A DNA stretch of 45,819 nucleotides from an uncultured Acidobacteriota bacterium (GTDB lineage Bacteria > Acidobacteriota > Terriglobia > Bryobacterales > Bryobacteraceae): assembly GCA_900696665.1 (NCBI GenBank), contig CAADGY010000242.1:1-45819 (forward strand), in the 5' to 3' direction. Below the pieces are notes generated by a model. It saw only the letters and a program-made list of their open reading frames with translations. It was not told the DNA's origin and searched no databases. Positions within the stretch are counted from its first letter, which is position 1. Each line of letters begins with the position of its first letter. Of the stretch, positions 17,657 through 25,478 are shown in pieces. The translations under genes were made by a program, and so were the position numbers.

Positions 17657-18652
17657 ATGGACAATCTCACACACACTCTCACCGGGATCGCTCTCAGCCG
17701 CGCTGGCTTGAACCGCTGGTGCCCGCACGCGGCAGCCGTCCTTGTATTGAGCTCAAACGCTCCCGACATCGATGCGGTCTCTGGTTTTTGGGGAGCCACG
17801 GCATACCTTCATTATCACCGTCATCTCACACACGCTCTGGTCAGCATCCCGGTGCTCGCTCTGCTATGCGCCGCAAGCGTGGCATTGTTGTTCGGCAAGA
17901 GCATTCAACTGCGCCGCGATGCACTCCGGTTGGCGGCAACCGCGGCGGTGGGCGTCGCCCTCCACCAGGGAATGGATTTCACCAACATCTATGGCATCCG
18001 CCCGTTACTGCCGTTCTCCGCGAAATGGCTGCGGCTGGATATTATCAGCATCGTGGATCTGTGGCTTTGGGTGGTGCTGTTTCTGGCTGCCACTGCTCCC
18101 CTGTTGTCGCGGCTGGTCAATGCAGAAATCGGCGCCAAGGGAGGCAGTGGGCGAGGACTCGCCGTGCTTGCGCTTTCGTTTCTGGTGCTTTACAGCGGGG
18201 TGCGCAGTGTGTTGCACGCCCGGGCGGTGGAAACCTTGAACTCCCGCTTGTATGCCGGACAACTCCCCCGGCGCACGGCCGCATTTCCGAGCTCCTGGAA
18301 TCCTTTCGCTTGGAGAGGGCTGGTGGAGACGGACAACTCTTACAATCTTTACGAGTTGGACCTGCTGGGGCAGTTTGACCCCTCCGCCGCACGCACTCTG
18401 TACAAAATCGCGCCTGACAAGATAACGGAGGCGGCGAGCCGTACGGAGCCATTCCGGGTTTTCCTTGCGTTTTCGCCGTATACGTTCTGGAGAATCGAAA
18501 AAGATACCGAAGAAGGACTGCTGCGCGTGGAAGCTATGGATCTTCGCTTTGGCGCTCCGCCGGAGCCCCGTTTCGTGGCTTCAGCCATTGTGGACACGGC
18601 CGGCCGCGTTCGCAGCTCCCAATTCGGCTTCGGTCCGTTGCGGCTCCGGTGA
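17657..18652 (+). CDS. YdjM-type membrane-bound metal-dependent hydrolase
   Basis: 331 residues. The N-terminal half matches the YdjM/LexA-induced membrane protein family: MDNLTHTLTGIALSRAG at the start, SNAPDID near 32-38 and HYHRHLTHAL near 52-61, which supply conserved His and Asp residues proposed to bind metal. About four hydrophobic segments follow (65-85, 90-110, 130-150, 165-185), then a soluble C-terminal half of about 130 residues without a recognised fold. The reaction is not known for the family. There is no Shine-Dalgarno sequence before the ATG. Convergent with the MFS gene, 4 bp between the stops. Confidence 0.85.
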   Translation: MDNLTHTLTGIALSRAGLNRWCPHAAAVLVLSSNAPDIDAVSGFWGATAYLHYHRHLTHALVSIPVLALLCAASVALLFGKSIQLRRDALRLAATAAVGVALHQGMDFTNIYGIRPLLPFSAKWLRLDIISIVDLWLWVVLFLAATAPLLSRLVNAEIGAKGGSGRGLAVLALSFLVLYSGVRSVLHARAVETLNSRLYAGQLPRRTAAFPSSWNPFAWRGLVETDNSYNLYELDLLGQFDPSAARTLYKIAPDKITEAASRTEPFRVFLAFSPYTFWRIEKDTEEGLLRVEAMDLRFGAPPEPRFVASAIVDTAGRVRSSQFGFGPLRLR

Positions 18653-18656
18653 CGGG

Positions 18657-19922
18657 CTATGCCCGCTGTTTGAAATACCGGTCGGGAAGCAGCCAGTAAG
18701 TCAACGCGGCGGATAGCGGATGAAAGATGCCCGCCAAAAGGAAGATCGGCGCATACGAGAAATGGGTCACGATGTAGCCCGTCCCCAGTTGGGCCAGCAC
18801 ACCGCCAATGGCGCCGCCCATGCCGGAAAATCCTGTCGCTGTTCCCACCTCCGTGGCGCGGAACAGGTCGGTCGGTAAAGTCTGCAAGTTCGCTACCCAA
18901 AAAGCGTGACCGAACGTGACGAAGCAGATTGCGGCAATCGCCATCCAGGCTTCCGAAACGAACGGCGCGAGCATGGCCGCCGGCATCACGGAGGCACCCA
19001 GCAGCATGACGAACTTTCTGGCGCGCGGGAGACTCCATCCGCTCCTGATCAGCCTGCCGGAAAGCCAGCCGCCCAGCACGTAACCCAGGTCTCCGAAAAT
19101 AAAAGGAACCCAGGCATATTTGCCTACCAGGGCAAGGTCGAACCCGCGCTCCCGGCGCAGATACTCGGGAAGCCAGAAGATAACGAAATAGATCACCGGG
19201 TCTGTAAAGAACCGCGTCAGGATGAGCGTATAGCACTGCCTCATGCCGATGACGCGCCGCCAATTGAGGGTGTTCGAATCCGCGGGAAGGGTCTCTTCGG
19301 GCGGCCGTATGTGATCTTTCATCGCCTCGTACTCGCTCTGTCGAAGCCACCGATTCCGATGCGGAGGGTTGTACAGCAGCAGCCAGAAAGACAGCCACAC
19401 GAACCCTAGCGACGCGGTGAAAATGAACGATGCCCGCCAGCCATAGTGAAGCGTTATCACGGCCACCATAGGCGGCGCGATGGCGGATCCCAGCGACGAG
19501 CCTGCGTTGAAAATACCGACTCCCAGCGCACGCTGCGACGCCGGAAACCACTCGGCGATGGCCTTCGCCGCCGCGGGCCAATTTCCCGGCTCAGTCAGCC
19601 CGAGCGCGAAACGGGCTGCTCCCAGCGACGTCTTGCCGCGCGTGAACGCGTGCATCATTTGCGCCAGAGACCAACTGAAGATAAAGACGGCAAAACCACG
19701 CCGGGTTCCAAGCCGGTCCACAATATAGCCGGAGCCCGCATACATGATCGCGTAAGCCAGCATAAAGAGAGCCAGAATGTAGGAATAATCCTGCTCCGTC
19801 ATCCCAAACTCGTTGCGGACCTCCACTGAGACGACCGCCAGGGTGAGCCGGTCGGCATAATTGATCATCGTCGCCATGCACAACATGGCTGCAATCACCC
19901 ACCGCATTTTCGGGATTTTCAT
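18657..19922 (-). CDS. MFS transporter, ACS family (hexuronate/galactonate type)
   Basis: About 421 residues from the ATG at 19922, with 12 likely membrane helices. NYADRLTLAVVSVEV near residue 21 is the signature region of ExuT/DgoT-type anion:cation symporters, followed by DRLGTRRGF near 69 and the large central loop (RPPEETLPA region). Substrates of this family are sugar acids, so uronate or aldonate uptake is likely but not proven. The reading frame is open to an ATG at 19970, but its extra 16 residues do not fit the family and neither start has a clear ribosome site. It is isolated from other genes on its strand. Confidence 0.85.
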   Translation of the reverse strand: MKIPKMRWVIAAMLCMATMINYADRLTLAVVSVEVRNEFGMTEQDYSYILALFMLAYAIMYAGSGYIVDRLGTRRGFAVFIFSWSLAQMMHAFTRGKTSLGAARFALGLTEPGNWPAAAKAIAEWFPASQRALGVGIFNAGSSLGSAIAPPMVAVITLHYGWRASFIFTASLGFVWLSFWLLLYNPPHRNRWLRQSEYEAMKDHIRPPEETLPADSNTLNWRRVIGMRQCYTLILTRFFTDPVIYFVIFWLPEYLRRERGFDLALVGKYAWVPFIFGDLGYVLGGWLSGRLIRSGWSLPRARKFVMLLGASVMPAAMLAPFVSEAWMAIAAICFVTFGHAFWVANLQTLPTDLFRATEVGTATGFSGMGGAIGGVLAQLGTGYIVTHFSYAPIFLLAGIFHPLSAALTYWLLPDRYFKQRA

Positions 19923-20227
19923 GGACGAACCATTACAACGTATCAGCGCGCCGGTATGCAAAGAGGCCATAAGGACGAACCAAGCTTGGGCCGGCCTGTT
20001 CGAGCAGCCTGGAGACCCGCAACAACGGAGAGGGAGATTTTCATAGTGCGGTGTAGGGGACTGACGATTCTCGGGTTTCGTGCGTTGTGCGACGCGCCTA
20101 ACGATGTGTGATCTGCCGTGGAGCGGCAGGGAAGCACGGCAAGAGCCTGAAGCCCCAATACGAAATGGGAAGACCGCGAACCCGGACGGGCGCTGCTTAC
20201 TGATGAATCGGAAAGCCCTGCGCCGGC
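19923..20227. other. Intergenic region upstream of the MFS gene
   Basis: About 305 bp between the MFS start and the terminator of the ketosynthase gene. Short open frames exist, but none shows a ribosome site or recognisable protein. A leftward promoter for the MFS gene should lie here; I could not pick one out. Confidence 0.5.
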
Positions 20228-20258
20228 AAAACCCGCCCTTGTTGCAACAGGGCGGGTT
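20228..20258 (-). terminator. Rho-independent terminator of the ketosynthase gene
   Basis: AACCCGCCC (20230-20238) pairs with GGGCGGGTT (20250-20258). The 11 bases between include TGTTG-CAACA, which can extend the stem. On the minus strand the stem is followed by TTTTG. The stem begins 2 bases before the ketosynthase stop (20260-20262). Confidence 0.75.
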
Positions 20259-20259
20259 C

Positions 20260-21507
20260 TCAGTCTATCCGCCTCAACACCAGCGCGGAATTTTTACTCC
20301 CGAAGGCAATGCAGTTGGCCACGGCATATTCAATCTCGATCCTGCGCCCGATTTCTGGAATATAATCCAGGTCGCATTCCGGATCCGGCGTGTCGAGATT
20401 AATCGTAGGGGGCGCCACGCCACTTTGCATCGCAAGAATTGTCGCTGCTACTCCTGCGGCGCCACAAGCTCCCTGTGGATGTCCGATTAGACTCTTCAAC
20501 GACGAACCCGCCAGCCGGTAAGCGTGGGACTGGAATGCGAGCCGTACGGCGCGTGTTTCAATCCGGTCATTCAAATCGGTCGACGTCCCATGGTAGTTGA
20601 TGTATTGAACCCCTCCGGGCGTGATGCCGGCCTCCTCCATCGCTAAACCCATGGCCCGTGCCGGTTCTTCTCCGCACTCTTCCAGCCGCACGCGGTGGTA
20701 GGCCTCGCAGGTGGAACCATATCCAGCGACCTCGGCGTAGATTCTCGCACCCCTCGCGCGCGCGCGTTCCAACTCTTCGAGAACGAAGAACCAAGCGCCC
20801 TCGGCCAGCACAAACCCGTCGCGATCGCGCGAGAACGGGCGCGAGGCGCGATGCGGTTCCTCATTCCACTTGCTGGCCATGATCCTCATCAAGAGAAATC
20901 CCCTGAAGATCAGGGGTGCGATCGGCGCATCCGCACCTCCCGCGACAATCGTGTCCAGCACGCCAGCCTTAATGTTGCGATAAGCGTAACCGAGCGCGTC
21001 TGTTGAGGAGGTACAGCCGGTAGTAACCACATGACTCAAGCCACGAAAGCCGAAGCGCATGGAGATCTCACTGGCCAGCGTCCCCATCGTGGAGCTCGGG
21101 ATCACGTACACACTGCACTGTTTGTGGCGGCCTTCGTAATAGAGCCGGTACTGTTCTTCGGAGAACTCTCCGCTGCCGCCGCCGGAGCCGAGAATGACGC
21201 CGATACCACGCAACTCATCTCTGCTCATCCGTCTGGCATCGAGTCCGGCATCCGACAACGCCTCCTCCACAGCGGCGCGGCTGAGCGGCACGACACGGGA
21301 AACATGGGGGCGGTCTTTGGGATCGACATAGTCCTTTTCATGGAAATCGACCTCGCCGGCCACTTGCACCGCGCAGGGAGACGCGTCAAAGCGTGTGATT
21401 TTTCGAATTCCACTGACGCCCCGGGAAGTGGCCGCCCAGAAGTTATCCCTCCCCACCCCGTTGGGACTGACGACGCCCAGGCCGGTAATGGCAACTCTTC
21501 GGCTCAT
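20260..21507 (-). CDS. Beta-ketoacyl-ACP synthase (KAS II / KS-alpha type)
   Basis: 415 residues. Condensing enzyme with the Cys-His-His triad: Cys165 in TTGCTSSTDA, His306 in NYHGTSTDLND, and His343 in LIGHPQGACGAAG with Lys338 upstream. It performs decarboxylative Claisen condensation in fatty acid or polyketide chain growth. The active-site nucleophile segment (GCTSS) differs from the CATG of ordinary FabF and resembles KS-alpha proteins of aryl polyene or type II systems. No acyl carrier, KR or dehydratase is adjacent, so the pathway cannot be told. It ends at its own terminator; upstream on the same strand, 60 bp away, lies the degenerate receiver gene. Confidence 0.9.
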   Translation of the reverse strand: MSRRVAITGLGVVSPNGVGRDNFWAATSRGVSGIRKITRFDASPCAVQVAGEVDFHEKDYVDPKDRPHVSRVVPLSRAAVEEALSDAGLDARRMSRDELRGIGVILGSGGGSGEFSEEQYRLYYEGRHKQCSVYVIPSSTMGTLASEISMRFGFRGLSHVVTTGCTSSTDALGYAYRNIKAGVLDTIVAGGADAPIAPLIFRGFLLMRIMASKWNEEPHRASRPFSRDRDGFVLAEGAWFFVLEELERARARGARIYAEVAGYGSTCEAYHRVRLEECGEEPARAMGLAMEEAGITPGGVQYINYHGTSTDLNDRIETRAVRLAFQSHAYRLAGSSLKSLIGHPQGACGAAGVAATILAMQSGVAPPTINLDTPDPECDLDYIPEIGRRIEIEYAVANCIAFGSKNSALVLRRID

Positions 21508-21567
21508 CGCGCTTCGATGGTAGCAGTATCTGCCAGCCGGGAGATATCGCCGGCGGAATCGTGAGGC

Positions 21568-22002
21568 TCAGCCCGCCGGAACGGCATGAACGCGAATGTC
21601 CGCTTGAGTGCGGCTGTGCTTCCAATGCAACCATGCCAGGCTGATTACGCGGTAGACTTCGTTCCGTTCGAATGGCTCCATCAGCAGGTCGTATCCACCG
21701 AAATTCAGCACTTCACCCCAGAGAGAATCGTTTGCCATTCTCGACGTCACGATGATGACCGGCGGGTTCTCCAGGCCGTCCACCGCGTATAGCAGGTCCC
21801 GCCAGGTGCGCCGGCCGAGCCGATCCTCGGTGATGACAACAGGAACGGGTGTACGCCGGATCATTTCGATGGCTTCTTCGAATGTGTTAACCGTGTGGAG
21901 AATCCAATTAGAATGGCCGAACAATCTGCGGAGGGATAGGCAATCTTCTTCCGAGGATAGGATCGCGAGAGCCGTAACGCTCTTGCTTGGATCGTGTTCC
22001 AT
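21568..22002 (-). CDS. Degenerate response-regulator receiver protein
   Basis: 144 residues, one receiver fold and no output domain. The start at 22002 is set by GGAGG 6 bases upstream; an upstream in-frame ATG at 22068 lacks one. The strands VTALAILSSEED, PVVITEDRLG, PPVIIVTSR and the final DLLMEPF show the CheY order, with the conserved Thr/Ser (VTS) and a lost Lys (ME where KP is usual). By alignment, the position of the phospho-Asp is Glu in ITEDRLG, so it may mimic the phosphorylated state or not signal by phosphate. Such receivers are frequent in acidobacteria (knowledge of the group, not checked). It lies upstream of the ketosynthase, 60 bp apart. Confidence 0.75.
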   Translation of the reverse strand: MEHDPSKSVTALAILSSEEDCLSLRRLFGHSNWILHTVNTFEEAIEMIRRTPVPVVITEDRLGRRTWRDLLYAVDGLENPPVIIVTSRMANDSLWGEVLNFGGYDLLMEPFERNEVYRVISLAWLHWKHSRTQADIRVHAVPAG

Positions 22003-22225
22003 GGTTACCTCCACCAGTGCGATGCTGGCGGAACAGCCCGCCGGAACTACTGATCGAGCCGGCATCAAGACACCGGTTTCTTCAATTATCGGTCATATAG
22101 GCCGTCGCTGCAATTGAATTTCGAGATCAAGTCCGCTACACATCGGACAAACGGAGCGGAGATACCTCAGACCCGCCAACAGTTATACAATGATGGCGAA
22201 CCCGGTTCGTCCGGGGCTACACAAC

Positions 22226-23554
22226 ATGCAGACTGATTCAACCATTCCATCCCGTAGATCCTTTCTTCGTAAAGGAAGCATCGCAGGAGCAGGCGCTTCC
22301 GCATTTACGATCATCAAACCGGAACTCGTGAGAGGCGCCGGAAACGAAAAGTTGAAAGCAGGCGTGGTTGGCTGTGGCGGCCGCGGCACGCAGGCAGTAG
22401 TGGACCTGCTGACCGGTAGCCAGAACGTAGACGTGGTGGCCATGGCCGACGCGTTCGAGGACAAATTGGAAGGTTCGCTGCGGCGGCTCCGCGCGCACAA
22501 AGAGTCCGGGAGATGGGGTGACAGGCTGAAAGTGGACCCGGAGCACCGTTTTGTCGGGTTCGATGCCTTCAAGAAACTTATCAACTCCGGCGTGGATATC
22601 GTCATGCTGGCAACCCCTCCAGGGTATCGTCCGGAGCACTTTGAAGCGGCCGTCAACGCAAAGAAGCACGTCTTCTGCGAGAAGCCCTTCGGAACCGATC
22701 CTGTTGGCGTGCGGCGGTTCATGAATGCGGCCAAAAAATCCGAAGAACTCAAGCTGACGGTCGTGACAGGCGCGCAGCGGCGGTTTGCGCGCGACTATCA
22801 GGAAACGGTGGAAAAGATCAACAGCGGCGCCATCGGAGATATCGTGGCAACTTACGCCTACTGGGTGGGGACTCCCGTTGTTCAGCAGAAGGCGGGCCGG
22901 AATCCCAAATGGGGCGACATGGAGTGGCAGCACCGGAACTGGTATTCGTACGTGTGGATCTGCGGCGACCAGATCGTCGAGCAGCACCTTCACAACATCG
23001 ACGTCTGCAACTGGATCATGGGCACGCATCCGGTCAAAGTTGTGGCCACAGGCGGTGCGATCTGGAGACCGAAAACCGAGATATACGGCAACATTTACGA
23101 TCACATCAGCGCCGATTTCGAATACCCGAACGGCGTCCGCATGTCCAGCTATTGCCGGCAGTTCCCCAAGGATCAGAACTCCGGGATCTACACCAATGTC
23201 AGCGAGCTTATTGTAGGAACGAAGGGGCGCAGCAACGCGCATGATCTTGGCACGGGCAGCGGGCAGGATGTTCGCACATCGTTCAAGGATCCACGGGAAA
23301 ACCCATATGTGCGCGAGCACACCGCCATGGTCGCCAGCATTCGCGGCGACGGGCCGTATATCAACCATGCGATGGCGGTGGCCGAAAGCACGATGACCTG
23401 CATCATGGGGCGCGAATCCGCCTATTCCGGGCTTGAGATCACCTGGGAAATGATTATGAACTCGAAGCAGGACCTGCAGCCGAAACAGTTTGGCTACGAC
23501 CTGAAGATGGACGTGCCACCGCTGCCGGTTCCAGGCGAGTATAAGTTTGTCTGA
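22226..23554 (+). CDS. Tat-exported Gfo/Idh/MocA-family oxidoreductase
   Basis: 442 residues from the ATG at 22226. A Tat signal (IPSRRSFLRKGSIAGAGAS) is followed by a Rossmann NAD(P) domain: AGVVGCGGRGTQ near 48 and CEKPFGTDP near 152, the latter with the family's catalytic Lys. The C-terminal domain has the alpha/beta sheet of the family. Exported members act on sugars or cyclitols in the periplasm, but the substrate is unknown. The frame is open to an ATG at 22190; I chose 22226 because a TATACA-like -10 at 22184-22189 overlaps the upstream start and the Tat signal begins sooner after 22226. It is alone in its transcript, with pgsA-like convergent downstream. Confidence 0.88.
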   Translation: MQTDSTIPSRRSFLRKGSIAGAGASAFTIIKPELVRGAGNEKLKAGVVGCGGRGTQAVVDLLTGSQNVDVVAMADAFEDKLEGSLRRLRAHKESGRWGDRLKVDPEHRFVGFDAFKKLINSGVDIVMLATPPGYRPEHFEAAVNAKKHVFCEKPFGTDPVGVRRFMNAAKKSEELKLTVVTGAQRRFARDYQETVEKINSGAIGDIVATYAYWVGTPVVQQKAGRNPKWGDMEWQHRNWYSYVWICGDQIVEQHLHNIDVCNWIMGTHPVKVVATGGAIWRPKTEIYGNIYDHISADFEYPNGVRMSSYCRQFPKDQNSGIYTNVSELIVGTKGRSNAHDLGTGSGQDVRTSFKDPRENPYVREHTAMVASIRGDGPYINHAMAVAESTMTCIMGRESAYSGLEITWEMIMNSKQDLQPKQFGYDLKMDVPPLPVPGEYKFV

Positions 23555-23593
23555 CGAGCCTGTCGCCCGTGTCAGCAATCGCGCGGGGGAGGC

Positions 23594-24214
23594 TTACACC
23601 CGGGGCGAGTTTCGAATCATGTGGGAGCCGAGTAATACGTAGCCGGTGGCAGAGATCACAATAGAAACCAGCAGCACCAGGTAGAGCGGGCCTAAGACCT
23701 GCGAAATCGCGGGCAGGCTTGCCGCCGCGAGAAAACATACGATGGTGAAGATCTCGAGGATGGTGTTAATTTTTCCGGAAAGGGTAGGCCTGAAAGCGGT
23801 ACTGCGCGTCACCAGGTAAACCACAAAGCACCCGGCCAGGATCAGTACATCCCGCAGCACGACGGCGGCCATAAGCCATAACGGGAGGGAAACGAACTGC
23901 CCGCGACATGCCGAAAGGACGATGAATGCCGTCGAGGTGAGTATTTTGTCGGCTACCGGATCGGCCAGACGGCCGAACCTGGAGCGCTGGCCGAATCTCC
24001 TTGCAATGTACCCGTCAAAGGCGTCGGTGAGCCCGGCCGAAGCAAAAACCACGAGAGCTTCCATATCCCGGCCCGCAATGGCAAACCAGGCGAATGGACC
24101 TACCAAAGCCAGCCGCAACAGGGTCAGCAGGTTCGGCACCGTCCGCCACGCCGCTCTTTCAGCACGGTTTTCAACAAGGGCGGTAGAGACTTCCGGATGA
24201 TTCCGGGGAAGCAT
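23594..24214 (-). CDS. pgsA: CDP-alcohol phosphatidyltransferase (PgsA-like)
   Basis: 206 residues with about five membrane helices. The signature of CDP-alcohol phosphatidyltransferases is complete: D64-xx-D67-G-xx-AR-x8-G-xxx-D85-xxx-D89 in TDAFDGYIARRFGQ. Members transfer a phosphatidyl group from CDP-diacylglycerol to glycerol-3-phosphate, or another alcohol such as inositol or choline. The similarity suits PgsA, but the alcohol cannot be fixed from sequence alone. Divergent from the TIM-barrel isomerase gene, with 82 bp between. Confidence 0.85.
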   Translation of the reverse strand: MLPRNHPEVSTALVENRAERAAWRTVPNLLTLLRLALVGPFAWFAIAGRDMEALVVFASAGLTDAFDGYIARRFGQRSRFGRLADPVADKILTSTAFIVLSACRGQFVSLPLWLMAAVVLRDVLILAGCFVVYLVTRSTAFRPTLSGKINTILEIFTIVCFLAAASLPAISQVLGPLYLVLLVSIVISATGYVLLGSHMIRNSPRV

Positions 24215-24296
24215 ATCCGGATGCTAGCGGGTTCTTACCCTATCGGGCAAGCCGGACAATCCACAGAGCAGATTCTGATGAGGCACTGACACGATC

Positions 24297-25214
24297 ATGA
24301 GAATAGGAATAACTTACTTGTACGCGATTTTTCGTTATGGCTATCCTCATTCCGTCGCGGATGCACTCCGCTCGATACAGGACATCCGCAAGCTTGGATT
24401 TCGCTTTCTCGAGATGGAGGGGCTCGGGCGTCCGTTCCTGCGGGCTCTTTACAAGGACCGGAACACACTGAGGAAAGTGGTGGAGGACAACGGCGTCCAC
24501 GTCCACAATTTCTCCGTCGTGGATCCCGATATGGTCAGTCTCCATTCCGGCAAGCAGAAAGCGGCGCTCGATGGCTTTAAGAAGGGCGCGGAGATCGCAG
24601 CGATGCTCGGCACCGAAACGCTGCACCTGGCCAGCTACGCTCCGCCCGTCCGGTACCTCGATCAGAAACCCTATGAACTTGGAGCTGAGGAGGGATACAG
24701 TTTCGCCGGCGGCTCGCGTATTCGCATCCCGAAGGATTTCGACTGGAACAGCGTTTGGATCGCACTCGTGGAGTCCTGCCGGCAGTGTGCGGATATTGCC
24801 GCCAACTACGGAAAGACGGTTATTATGGAACCGCGCGTGGGAGAGGTCATCTGTTCGGTCGATTCGCAGTTGCGGCTGATTGAACACGTCGCCCGGCCGA
24901 ACTTCAAAGCCAATTTCGATACGGCGCACTTCAGCGCACAACGGGAAAACGTGGTGCTGGCTCTCGAAAAACTACGGAACCGTTTTGCAAACATTCACAT
25001 CGCCGACAACAGCCCCAAAGATACTGGCCACGTTGCGATCGGGGATGGCATCATCGATTGGGAGGAATTCTTCGTTGTGCTGAAGCGGATGAACTACACG
25101 GGATACCTCGGGCTGGATCTGGGCACGTCCCGCCACCTGGCCGCGGACTACCGCAAATCCGTAGACCGGATCCAATCCATCGCTTCGAGGCTGAAGATCA
25201 AGATCGAGGTGTGA
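24297..25214 (+). CDS. Sugar phosphate isomerase/epimerase (cytosolic TIM barrel)
   Basis: 305 residues, no signal peptide, unlike the related protein at 9948-10772. Xylose-isomerase-like TIM barrel: MRIGITYLYAI at the first strand, FLEMEGLG near 37, VHNFSVVDPD near 71, METP-like EPRVGEV near 179, NFDTAHFS near 207 and FANIHIADNSP near 234, giving the Glu, Asp and His ligands of the fold. GDGIIDW at 247 is the usual C-terminal motif. The substrate is unknown. GAGG lies about 14 bases before the ATG. Confidence 0.82.
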   Translation: MRIGITYLYAIFRYGYPHSVADALRSIQDIRKLGFRFLEMEGLGRPFLRALYKDRNTLRKVVEDNGVHVHNFSVVDPDMVSLHSGKQKAALDGFKKGAEIAAMLGTETLHLASYAPPVRYLDQKPYELGAEEGYSFAGGSRIRIPKDFDWNSVWIALVESCRQCADIAANYGKTVIMEPRVGEVICSVDSQLRLIEHVARPNFKANFDTAHFSAQRENVVLALEKLRNRFANIHIADNSPKDTGHVAIGDGIIDWEEFFVVLKRMNYTGYLGLDLGTSRHLAADYRKSVDRIQSIASRLKIKIEV

Positions 25215-25478
25215 GACGCTGCACGTTTATCCTGCCCCGCGCTCTTGATCGTCCTGGCTCGCACCGCTGCAAGTGCCTGTCCACACGGACAATGGCGGAT
25301 CCGGCGGGCCTGGCGGCACTGGGAACAATTCCTCAGGCAGCAGGCGCGGATACCCCCAGCCGCCCCGCGGCACATGCTCTCATGATGATCCACGCGAAGA
25401 TGCGGTGGCGCCGGATGGCAACCCGGCTTGATTGACTCGCGGGTTGCTCCTGCCCCACATTGCAATCGGGACGGGCCG
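25215..25478. other. Convergent intergenic region without recognisable gene
   Basis: About 264 bp between the isomerase stop and the stop of the CehA/McbA-like gene. Open frames cross it on both strands, but none starts with a ribosome site or resembles a known protein. No clear terminator is seen. Confidence 0.5.

Noticed and set aside
18349..19581. Leftward open frame of 410 codons
   Set aside because: Runs in a different frame across the MFS gene and antisense to the YdjM-type gene.
22238..23578. Leftward open frame of 446 codons
   Set aside because: Antisense to the Gfo/Idh/MocA gene, whose motifs are complete.
25148..25465. Possible remnant gene in the convergent gap
   Set aside because: Only short frames, no ribosome site, no recognisable domain; listed as intergenic.
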